Shown here: positions 7,967 through 14,186 of the stretch, in pieces
Layout of the letters: each line of letters opens with the position of its first letter
How positions within the stretch are numbered: position 1 is the stretch's first letter
Assembly: GCA_021780935.1 (NCBI GenBank)
Contig: JAJXXT010000041.1
Coordinates: 1 to 27,529, forward strand
Source: Pseudomonadota bacterium
Lineage (GTDB): Bacteria; Pseudomonadota; Alphaproteobacteria; Acetobacterales; Acetobacteraceae
DNA: 27,529 nucleotides
Direction of reading: 5' to 3'
Notes under the pieces: model-generated
The model's database searches: none
Seen by the model: only the letters and a program-made list of their open reading frames with translations
Told to the model about the DNA's origin: nothing
Made by a program: the position numbers and the translations under genes

Positions 7967-9338
7967 GGCACGGCGGCGCTTCTGCTGCCTCGGCTGCGCC
8001 TGGATGGGCGGCGGCGGGGCCGTACTGGGCGCCGCCGAGACCGCGTCGGCCCGTACGGCGTCAGGTGGCATCGAACTGCTGCGCGACGCCGAGACCGAGA
8101 CCCTGCTGCGCAATTTCGCCGACCCCCTGTTTCGTGCGGCCGGCATCGATCCAGGCCTCGTCCGCATCCTCCTCGTGAGGGACGATGCCATAAACTCGTT
8201 CGTCACGACCGGCAACCGGATGGTGCTGTTCTCCGGCATGATCCGCGCCTCGCGCGACGCCTCGGAGGTGATCGGCGTCATCGCGCACGAGACCGGGCAT
8301 ATCTTCGAGGGCCATCTCGTGCTGCTGCCGGAGGAGCTGCGGCGCGCCTATATCCAGGCGATCGCGGGCATGCTGCTCGCCGCCGCCGCCGGTGCGGCCT
8401 CGGGCAGTGCCGGCGTGGGGGTGGCCGGCGCGCTCGGCTCCGAGCATATCGCGACGCGCAACATGCTCGCCTTCACCCGCGACATGGAGGCCGAGGCGGA
8501 CGCGGCGGCGATGGGCTTTCTCGACACGCTGCACTGGTCGGCCAAGGGATTTCTGGAACTGCTCGACACGCTGAAGGGCGAGGAATCGCTCGTCACCGCC
8601 GATCAGGACCCCTATGTGCAGACCCACCCGCTGACCCGCGACCGCATCGCCTACGTCGCCCACCACGTCGCCAACAGCCCGTGGTCCGGCGCCAGGCTGC
8701 CGGCCGGGTTCGACGCACGCTACGCGCTGGTGCGCGCCAAGCTCGACGCGTTTCTGACCCCATCCTCCCTCACCCTCGCACGGGTGAAGGCTGCCGATGC
8801 GTCGGCTCCGGCGCGCTATGCCCGCGCCATCGCGCTCTATCGGCTCGGGCATACGCGCGAGGCGCTGGTGCTGCTGCGCGGGCTGGAACGCGACGATCCC
8901 GGCAACCCGTGGTTCCACGAGCTGGAAGGCCAGGTGCTGTTCGACGGCGGACAGCCGCGCGCGGCCATCGGCCCGTATACCGAGGCGGTGCGGCTCGCGC
9001 CCGGCGCCGAGCTGATCCGCGGCGAGCTGGCCCGGGCGATGATCGAGACCGGCGATGCCAGCCTGCTGCGCCCGGCGATCATGCAATTGCGCATCGCCAT
9101 CGCCGCGGCGCCCGACCAAGCGGGGTTCTGGCAGGCGCTGGCGATCGCGCATGGGCGGCTCGGCGAGATCGGCCAGGCGCAGCTCGCCTCCGCCGAGGCG
9201 GCGATGGCCCGGGGCGACCTGCCGCGCGCCAAGGGCTTCGCCATCGCCGCGGAGCGCCACTTGCCGCCGGGCCCGGACCGGCTGCGCGCACAGGATATTT
9301 CCAACGCCACGCGGAAGGAAAACCTCGAAGGGTTTTAG
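7965..9338 (+). CDS. M48 family zinc metalloprotease with C-terminal TPR repeats (BepA/YfgC type)
   Basis: This 457-residue exported protease is built like BepA/YfgC, which does quality control of outer-membrane proteins. The zinc site is HETGH (His108, Glu109, His112), with the third ligand Glu expected in DMEAEADAAAMGFL. The domain includes the M48 segment TTGNRMVLFSGM. From about residue 280 the chain turns into three or four TPR-like helical pairs. The N-terminus MARRRFCCLGCAW then GGGGAVLGAAETASA is a signal peptide. Its RRRF pair resembles a Tat signal, and LGC could even be a lipobox. An ATG at 7917 is a possible earlier start, but 7965 has a GGGGG ribosome-binding site and a candidate promoter just upstream. 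Substrates are unknown. Confidence 0.92.
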   Translation: MARRRFCCLGCAWMGGGGAVLGAAETASARTASGGIELLRDAETETLLRNFADPLFRAAGIDPGLVRILLVRDDAINSFVTTGNRMVLFSGMIRASRDASEVIGVIAHETGHIFEGHLVLLPEELRRAYIQAIAGMLLAAAAGAASGSAGVGVAGALGSEHIATRNMLAFTRDMEAEADAAAMGFLDTLHWSAKGFLELLDTLKGEESLVTADQDPYVQTHPLTRDRIAYVAHHVANSPWSGARLPAGFDARYALVRAKLDAFLTPSSLTLARVKAADASAPARYARAIALYRLGHTREALVLLRGLERDDPGNPWFHELEGQVLFDGGQPRAAIGPYTEAVRLAPGAELIRGELARAMIETGDASLLRPAIMQLRIAIAAAPDQAGFWQALAIAHGRLGEIGQAQLASAEAAMARGDLPRAKGFAIAAERHLPPGPDRLRAQDISNATRKENLEGF

Positions 9339-9355
9339 GCTGGGCGTTTCCTCAG

Positions 9356-9386
9356 CCCGCGCCGACCTTGGCGGCGACGGCGCGGG
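9356..9386 (+). promoter_or_regulatory. GC hairpin covering the methyltransferase ribosome-binding region
   Basis: A perfect 9-bp inverted repeat, CCCGCGCCG (9356-9364) and CGGCGCGGG (9378-9386), surrounds a 13-nt loop. It begins 18 nt after the M48 stop and its right arm overlaps GGGAG, the best Shine-Dalgarno candidate for the GTG start at 9403. There is no T-run, so it is a poor intrinsic terminator. It could dampen translation of the methyltransferase or simply cap the M48 transcript. The structure is seen; the role is inferred. Confidence 0.4.
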
Positions 9387-9402
9387 AGAGTAACGGCGCG
9401 GG

Positions 9403-10254
9403 GTGAACCGCATCGTGCTCGGCGACAATCTTGAGCTGCTGCGCGGCCTGGCGGACGCGAGCATCGCGCTGGTCTATATCGACCCGCCGTTCAACACCGG
9501 CGCGGCACAGACGCGCACGCGCCTCGCCACGATGCGCGACCCGGCAGGCGACCGGGTGGGGTTCGGGGGCCATCGCTATGCCACCACGCGGCTCGGCGCG
9601 ATGCGCTTCGCCGATGCGTTCGACGACTATCTCGGCTTCCTCGAACCCCGGCTCGCCGAAATCCGCCGGGTGCTAGCCGCCGACGGCTCGCTGTTCCTGC
9701 ACATCGACCCGCGCGAGGCGCACTACGTGAAGTTGCTGCTCGACGCGGTGTTCGGCCGGGCAAGCTTCGTGAACGAGATCATCTGGGCCTATGATTATGG
9801 CGCCCGGCCGCGACGCCGGTGGCCGGCGAAGCACGACACCATCTTCTGGTACGCGCGCGATCCCGAAAACTATGTCTTCGACGCTGCCGCGATGGACCGC
9901 ATCCCCTACATGGCGCCGGGCCTCGTGGGGCCGGAGAAGGCGGCACGCGGCAAGACACCCACGGATGTCTGGTGGCACACGATCGTGAGCCCCACGGGGC
10001 GGGAAAAGACCGGCTACCCGACGCAGAAGCCGCTCGGCATCCTCGAGCGCATTGTGCGCGTGCACAGCCGGGCAGGCGACCTGGTAGCCGATTTCTTCGC
10101 CGGCTCCGGCTCTTTTGGCGAGGCCGCGGCGCGGCATGACCGGCGCTTCCTGCTCGCCGACAGCAACCCCGAGGCGGTGGCGATCATGGCCCGGCGGCTG
10201 GCCGGCTGGGCACCGGTCGTGGAGGGAACTCCGGTGGTGAAGAGCGCGAACTAG
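9403..10254 (+). CDS. Orphan DNA methyltransferase (beta-type amino methyltransferase, likely N6-adenine)
   Basis: This 283-residue protein has the N4/N6 DNA methylase fold in the beta order. Catalytic motif IV, IDPPFNTG, lies near residue 28, and the SAM-binding motif I, ADFFAGSGSFGEAA, lies near the C-terminus. The middle part (about residues 110-190, including WAYDYG and WPAKHDTIFWYARDP) is the probable target-recognition region. PTQKPLGILERIV precedes motif I, as in Mod/CcrM relatives. The DPPF form favours N6-adenine methylation. No restriction endonuclease or specificity subunit is near, so it is an orphan enzyme. It lacks the C-terminal extension of CcrM. The start is a GTG with GGGAG upstream, partly inside a hairpin. 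Its stop shares a CTAG with the opposing TIGR02300 gene. Confidence 0.9.
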   Translation: MNRIVLGDNLELLRGLADASIALVYIDPPFNTGAAQTRTRLATMRDPAGDRVGFGGHRYATTRLGAMRFADAFDDYLGFLEPRLAEIRRVLAADGSLFLHIDPREAHYVKLLLDAVFGRASFVNEIIWAYDYGARPRRRWPAKHDTIFWYARDPENYVFDAAAMDRIPYMAPGLVGPEKAARGKTPTDVWWHTIVSPTGREKTGYPTQKPLGILERIVRVHSRAGDLVADFFAGSGSFGEAAARHDRRFLLADSNPEAVAIMARRLAGWAPVVEGTPVVKSAN

Positions 10255-10589
10255 CGCTCTTCCTCGCCGCCCTCCTGGCCCACCTCGACATCGGCGATCG
10301 CGTCGTCGCCCTCGAGGTCGGAGGTGTCTTCCAGCACGCCCTCCTCGTCCTCCTCGGCCTCGGTCTCGACCTCGACGTCCACCTCGCCGTCCTCAAGCCC
10401 CGGCCGGGGTTGCGGTTTGCCGCGCGGCGCCTCGACCGGGGTCGCCGGCGCGATGCGGCGCACACGCGGCTGTTCCGCCGGCTGCTCGGTGTCGCATTTG
10501 GGGCAGACCGTCGGCGTGCGGCCCAGATCGTAGAATTTCGCGCCGCAGGAAACGCAGACACGCTTGTTGCCGAGTTCGGGCTTGACCAT
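10251..10589 (-). CDS. TIGR02300-type zinc-ribbon protein with acidic tail
   Basis: This 112-residue protein has an N-terminal zinc ribbon: CVSCGAKFYDLGRTPTVCPKC, two CxxC pairs about 16 residues apart. A basic and proline-rich linker follows, then a strongly acidic tail from about residue 60 rich in Glu and Asp. This matches the uncharacterised alphaproteobacterial family I know as TIGR02300 (FYDLGR and PxxCPKC are its signature). The start at 10589 is chosen because MVKPELGNKR is the family's usual beginning and AAGG lies upstream; the frame is open further but without family features. Function is unknown. A zinc ribbon plus acidic tail suggests protein or RNA-polymerase contact, but that is a guess. 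It is divergent from aroA. Confidence 0.88.
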   Translation of the reverse strand: MVKPELGNKRVCVSCGAKFYDLGRTPTVCPKCDTEQPAEQPRVRRIAPATPVEAPRGKPQPRPGLEDGEVDVEVETEAEEDEEGVLEDTSDLEGDDAIADVEVGQEGGEEER

Positions 10590-10638
10590 GAGGCGCCTTG
10601 TACGGGACGTGGGAAGCAGGCTTTCGCCGCGGGCGGCG

Positions 10639-10667
10639 CGCATGCCACCGGCCGCCGCTGCTGTCAA
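10639..10667 (-). promoter_or_regulatory. Candidate promoter for the TIGR02300 gene
   Basis: On the minus strand a perfect TTGACA (-35, 10667-10662) is followed after 17 nt by a poor -10 (CATGCG, 10644-10639). The predicted start of transcription leaves a leader of about 40 nt before the ATG at 10589. The surrounding 10655-10685 is the most AT-rich part of this 191-nt divergent intergenic region, which otherwise shows no gene. Confidence 0.35.
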
Positions 10668-10780
10668 ACATGAATTTGGAATGCCCCGCGAACGCGCCGG
10701 CCCCGGCGTGCCCGCACCGCCCGCCGCGATGCACAGCACCGCGTTGCGCGCACCGGCGCGGCATGGTCTATCGGCCGGCG

Positions 10781-12133
10781 ATGACCAGCCCCGCCAGCGC
10801 ACCCACCCCGCTCACCGCCCGCCGCCCCAGCGCGCCGCTCAGCGGCACCGTCACCGTGCCGGGCGACAAGTCGATCAGCCACCGCGCCCTGATGTTCGCC
10901 GCCCTGGCGCTCGGCGAGACGCGGATCACCGGCCTGCTGGAGGGCGAGGACGTGCTGCGCACCGCGGCGGCGATGCGCGCCCTCGGCGCCAGCATCGCGC
11001 GCGATGGCGCTGACTGGCTGGTCGCCGGGCGCGGCGTCGGCGGCCTCGCCGAGCCGGAAGACGTGCTCGACATGGGCAATTCCGGCACCGCGGCGCGGCT
11101 GCTCACCGGCGTGCTGGCGGCGCACCCGTTCCTTTCCATCATGACCGGCGACGCCAGCCTGCGGCGGCGGCCGATGCGGCGGGTGACGGACCTGCTGGTG
11201 CATGGCGGCGCGCGCTTCCTGGCGCGTGAGGGCGGGCGCCTGCCGCTGGCGATTCGCGGCCCGGCCGAGCCGTTGCCGCTGGCACTCACCACGCCGGTCC
11301 CTTCCGCGCAGGTGAAGTCGGCGCTGCTGCTGTTCGGCCTGCACGCGCCGGGCGAGACGGTGATCGAGGAAAACGAGGCGACGCGCGACCATACCGAGGC
11401 GATGCTGCGCCATTTCGGCGCCGAGGTGCGGGTGGAGGTGGTGGGCGGCGGAAGACGCATCGCGCTGCGCGGCCAGCCGGAACTGTTCGCCCGCGACGTG
11501 GCCGTGCCCGGCGACCCGTCCTCCGCCGCGTTCCCGCTGGTCGCTTCCCTGCTGGTGCCCGGCTCCCGTGTCACGCTGCGCGGCCTCGGGCTCAACCCGC
11601 TGCGTACCGGACTGCTGACCACGCTGTTGGAAATGGGCGCCGATATCGCGGTCACCAACGAGCATGAGGCGGGCGGCGAGATCGTGGGCGACCTGGTGGT
11701 GCGCCACGGCGCGCTGCGCGGCGTCGATGTGCCGCATGCGCGCGCACCCTCGATGATCGACGAATACCCGGTGCTGGCCGTCGCCGCCGCCTGCGCCAGC
11801 GGCACCACGCGCATGCGCGGGCTGGCGGAGCTGCGGGTGAAGGAAAGCGACCGCCTCGCCGCCACCGCCGCGCTGCTTGCCGCCAACGGCGCGAGGGTGG
11901 AGATCGAGGGCGACGACCTGCTGGTGCATGGCAGCGGCCGCCCGCCCGCCGGCGGCGGCCTCGTCGAGACGCACATGGACCACCGGCTGGCGATGAGCGC
12001 GCTGGTGCTGGGGCTGGCCACGCCGGCACCGGTCCGGGTGGACGATACCGGGTTCATCGACACCAGTTTCCCGGGCTTCATCGCCCTGGTCAACGGGCTG
12101 GCCGGGGAGGTCCCGGTGCTGGCGGCCGCGTGA
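10781..12133 (+). CDS. aroA: 3-phosphoshikimate 1-carboxyvinyltransferase (EPSP synthase), class II-like
   Basis: This 450-residue enzyme condenses shikimate-3-phosphate with phosphoenolpyruvate in the shikimate pathway. The N-terminal [14 protein letters not shown] contains the substrate-binding Lys30. Further landmarks are [39 protein letters not shown] and [17 protein letters not shown] and SAQVKSA are typical of class II enzymes such as the Agrobacterium CP4 form. At the position equivalent to Ala100 of CP4 (glyphosate-insensitive) this protein has Gly102. The start at 10781 fits the family; an ATG at 10763 is an in-frame alternative. The stop overlaps the cmk start (TGATG), so aroA and cmk are translationally coupled, a common alphaproteobacterial arrangement. 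Confidence 0.96.
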   Translation: MTSPASAPTPLTARRPSAPLSGTVTVPGDKSISHRALMFAALALGETRITGLLEGEDVLRTAAAMRALGASIARDGADWLVAGRGVGGLAEPEDVLDMGNSGTAARLLTGVLAAHPFLSIMTGDASLRRRPMRRVTDLLVHGGARFLAREGGRLPLAIRGPAEPLPLALTTPVPSAQVKSALLLFGLHAPGETVIEENEATRDHTEAMLRHFGAEVRVEVVGGGRRIALRGQPELFARDVAVPGDPSSAAFPLVASLLVPGSRVTLRGLGLNPLRTGLLTTLLEMGADIAVTNEHEAGGEIVGDLVVRHGALRGVDVPHARAPSMIDEYPVLAVAAACASGTTRMRGLAELRVKESDRLAATAALLAANGARVEIEGDDLLVHGSGRPPAGGGLVETHMDHRLAMSALVLGLATPAPVRVDDTGFIDTSFPGFIALVNGLAGEVPVLAAA

Positions 12134-12831
12134 TGGGCCGCCGGCCCGCCACACCCGGGATGACGAGGCCGGGGATGACGACGCCCGGGATGACGACGCC
12201 CGCGATCGCGGTGCCAAAAATCATCGCCATCGACGGCCCGTCGGCCGCCGGCAAGGGCACGCTGGCGCGCCGCCTCGCCGCGCATTTCGGGCTGGCCTAT
12301 CTCGACACCGGGCTGCTCTACCGCGCCACCGGGCGGCGCGTGCTGGATGCCGGGGGCGACGCCGCCGACCCCGAAGCGGCACTCGCCGCCGCGCGCGCGC
12401 TGCGTCCCGAGGACCTCGACCGTGGGGATCTGCGCGGACCGGAGGCGGACGAGGCCGCGAGCCTGGTGGCCGCCCAGGCGCCGGTGCGCGCGGCCCTGCT
12501 CGACTTCCAGCGCCGCTTCGGCGCCGCCCGCGGCGCGGTGCTGGACGGGCGCGATATCGGCACCGTCGTCTTCCCGGATGCCGACGTGAAGCTGTTCGTG
12601 ACCGCGAGCCAGGCCGAGCGCGCCCATCGCCGCTTCCTGGAGTTCGCGGCCAAGGGCATGCCCCGCCCGCTCGCGGAGGTGGCGGCGGAACTCGCGGCAC
12701 GCGATGCGCGCGACACCGAGCGCCTCGCCGCCCCGGCCAAGAAGGCCGCCGATGCGATCGAGCTCGACACCACCGGCCGGAATGCCGACGAGGTGTTCGC
12801 GGCCGCCCTGGCGCTGATCGGCTCGCGGTGA
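12133..12831 (+). CDS. cmk: Cytidylate kinase
   Basis: This protein of about 232 residues phosphorylates CMP and dCMP with ATP. The P-loop [15 protein letters not shown] is followed by [10 protein letters not shown], the [22 protein letters not shown] core, and a C-terminal LDTTGRN segment, all standard for Cmk. The N-terminus carries an unusual repeated GMTxP peptide (residues 10-24) encoded by a 15-bp tandem repeat. This gives four in-frame ATGs, at 12133, 12160, 12175 and 12190. The first overlaps the aroA stop as TGATG and is preferred for coupling, but the conserved domain begins only about residue 29, so a later start is possible. rpsA lies downstream after two intervening genes, where many bacteria have cmk-rpsA adjacent. 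Confidence 0.95.
   Translation: MGRRPATPGMTRPGMTTPGMTTPAIAVPKIIAIDGPSAAGKGTLARRLAAHFGLAYLDTGLLYRATGRRVLDAGGDAADPEAALAAARALRPEDLDRGDLRGPEADEAASLVAAQAPVRAALLDFQRRFGAARGAVLDGRDIGTVVFPDADVKLFVTASQAERAHRRFLEFAAKGMPRPLAEVAAELAARDARDTERLAAPAKKAADAIELDTTGRNADEVFAAALALIGSR
12154..12198 (+). repeat. Three tandem 15-bp repeats carrying in-frame ATGs at the cmk 5' end
   Basis: The units at 12154-12168, 12169-12183 and 12184-12198 are near-identical (consensus CCCGGGATGACGACG). Each contributes the pentapeptide pattern P-G-M-T-T/R and puts a GGG directly before an ATG. The 15-bp period keeps the reading frame whatever the copy number. Confidence 0.85.
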
Positions 12832-12841
12832 TCGGGCGGAT

Positions 12842-13264
12842 ATGACCCGCGCGGCGCTCGCCGACCTCGCACGGGCCTGGATGCGCCTGTGGCAGGGCGG
12901 CGCGCTCACCGCGTTCGCGGCGCTGCACGCGCCGGACTTCACGGATATGAGCCCCGCCGGCCGCGGCAACGACGGCGCCGCATACCGCGCCTCGATTGCC
13001 GCGCTGCGCGACGCGTTCCCGGATTTCCACGCCGACATCGACGATCTCGTGATCGACCCGGAGCGCGATGCCGAGGGCTGCGCGCGCGTCGCCGTCCGGT
13101 GGTCCGCGACCGGCACGCAAACCGGTCCATTCATGGGCTTGCCGCCGTCCGGCCGCGCCATCACCTTTCGCGGCATCGAGATCATCGCCATCCGCGACGG
13201 GCTGGTGCGGCGGCGCTGGGGCGAGTGGGACAGCGAGGACCTGGTCCGCCAGTTGAGCCGGTGA
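12842..13264 (+). CDS. SnoaL-like / ester cyclase family protein
   Basis: This 140-residue cytosolic protein has the NTF2-like alpha+beta-barrel signature of the SnoaL-like polyketide cyclase/ester cyclase group. Indicators are an N-terminal helix with W-x-R-L-W, HAPDFTDMSPAGRGNDGAAYRASIAALRDAFPDFHADIDDLV, then RVAVRWSATGTQTGPFMGLPPSGRAITFRGIEII and a final REWGEWD-like segment (RRWGEWDSEDLVRQL). Such proteins act on varied small molecules and many have no known substrate; no biosynthetic cluster is nearby. The ATG at 12842 is ten bases after the cmk stop, with a weak GGGCGG upstream, so it is probably co-transcribed with aroA-cmk. Confidence 0.82.
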   Translation: MTRAALADLARAWMRLWQGGALTAFAALHAPDFTDMSPAGRGNDGAAYRASIAALRDAFPDFHADIDDLVIDPERDAEGCARVAVRWSATGTQTGPFMGLPPSGRAITFRGIEIIAIRDGLVRRRWGEWDSEDLVRQLSR

Positions 13265-13310
13265 CAGGACGCCAGGGCGGGTGCGAGCAGCCCAGCGGGG
13301 AGGAAACAGC

Positions 13311-13940
13311 ATGATCCTGGTCGGGCAGTACGATTCACCCTTCGTGCGGCGCGTGGCGATCTCGCTGCGGCTGCTGGGGCTGGGCTACGAGCACGATACG
13401 CGCTCCGTGTTCGGGGATTTTGACGCGATGCGCGCGGTCAACCCGCTGGGCCGCATTCCCTCGCTGGTGCTGGATGACGGCGAGGTGCTGATCGACTCCG
13501 CCGCGATCCTCGACCATCTCGACGCAATCGCCGGCATCGCCCGGCTCATGCCGGAGAACGGCCCCGCGCGACGGGAGGCGCTGCGCCGCGTGGCGCTGGC
13601 GACCGGTGCCGTCGAAAAGGCCGGTGCGACGGTCTACGAGAACCAGATCCGTCCGGCCCCGTATCGCTGGCCGGCGTGGATCGACCGCTGCCGCACCCAG
13701 GCGCAGAGCGCGCTGGCAGTACTCGACACGCTGGCCTGGCCGGCGATCGGGCCGACGATCCTGCCTGACCAGCCGGCGATCACCACCGCCTGCCTGCTGG
13801 GCTGGCTGCGCATCGCCGACCCGTCCTATCTGCCGCCCGGCCGATATCCGGGGCTGGAGGCGCTGTCCACGGGCTGCGAGGCGCTGCCGGCCTTCGCCGC
13901 GACCCGGCCGGCCGACTACGCCATCCCGCGCAGCGCCTGA
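13311..13940 (+). CDS. Glutathione S-transferase family protein
   Basis: This 209-residue protein has an N-terminal thioredoxin-like domain (MILVGQYDSPFVRRVAISLRL) with NPLGRIPSLVLDDGEVLIDSAAILDHLD, the standard glutathione-binding cis-Pro and Glu/Asp-Ser region (IPSLVLD, DSAAI). An all-helical C-terminal domain follows. Glutathione-conjugating or isomerase activity is likely, but the substrate is unknown. The start is set at 13311 because GGGGAGGAAAC, a strong ribosome-binding site, lies just upstream; a GTG at 13281 would only add ten unlikely residues. It follows the SnoaL-like gene after 46 nt. Confidence 0.9.
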   Translation: MILVGQYDSPFVRRVAISLRLLGLGYEHDTRSVFGDFDAMRAVNPLGRIPSLVLDDGEVLIDSAAILDHLDAIAGIARLMPENGPARREALRRVALATGAVEKAGATVYENQIRPAPYRWPAWIDRCRTQAQSALAVLDTLAWPAIGPTILPDQPAITTACLLGWLRIADPSYLPPGRYPGLEALSTGCEALPAFAATRPADYAIPRSA

Positions 13941-13994
13941 CCTCCGCCCGCCGCGCGAGCACGGGTGGTGCGGCGGGCTGAGACGCGGCTGAAA

Positions 13995-14024
13995 CTTGAC
14001 TTCCGAGGGGGGCGGACCCTATGT
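13995..14024 (+). promoter_or_regulatory. Predicted rpsA promoter
   Basis: CTTGAC (13995-14000) and CTATGT (14019-14024), separated by 18 nt, closely match the housekeeping promoter described in alphaproteobacteria (CTTGAC-N17-CTATAT). It lies about 160 nt upstream of the rpsA start and just after the GST gene, giving rpsA its own transcript with a long leader. This is one of the best promoter matches in the window. Confidence 0.55.
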
Positions 14025-14186
14025 GCCGGCCGTCGCGGATGGTCCGCTTCCGCCGGGGGAACCGGCGCCACCAATCGCCCGCCACCACCCGAAACGGGGA
14101 AGGCGGGAAGTCGTGCCGGTTGCCGGCGCGCCAGACATCGCGGTTGCGGCCATCCCGGCCAGCCGCTCAAGGTCAACACCATCAGC
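14025..14186 (+). promoter_or_regulatory. Long rpsA 5' leader with hairpins and no clear Shine-Dalgarno
   Basis: This non-coding stretch before rpsA contains a hairpin CGCCGG (14051-14056) / CCGGCG (14062-14067). A dyad GCGGACC (14012-14018) / GGTCCGC (14041-14047) straddles the presumed transcription start. The bases before the ATG (14169-14186) have only AAGG, about 14 nt away. In Escherichia coli the rpsA leader also lacks a good Shine-Dalgarno and is autoregulated by S1. A similar role here is an inference. Confidence 0.35.

Noticed and set aside
9403..10254. A restriction-modification or defence locus around the methyltransferase
   Set aside because: The flanking genes are a protease, a zinc-ribbon protein and aroA, with no nuclease, specificity subunit or other defence gene in reach.
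10768..13338. 856-codon minus-strand frame opposite aroA, cmk and the SnoaL-like gene
   Set aside because: It is antisense to clearly conserved genes, with low-complexity Ser/Arg/Ala content.
13965..14186. 74-codon N-terminal extension of the rpsA frame
   Set aside because: It has no S1-like sequence and crosses the predicted rpsA promoter.
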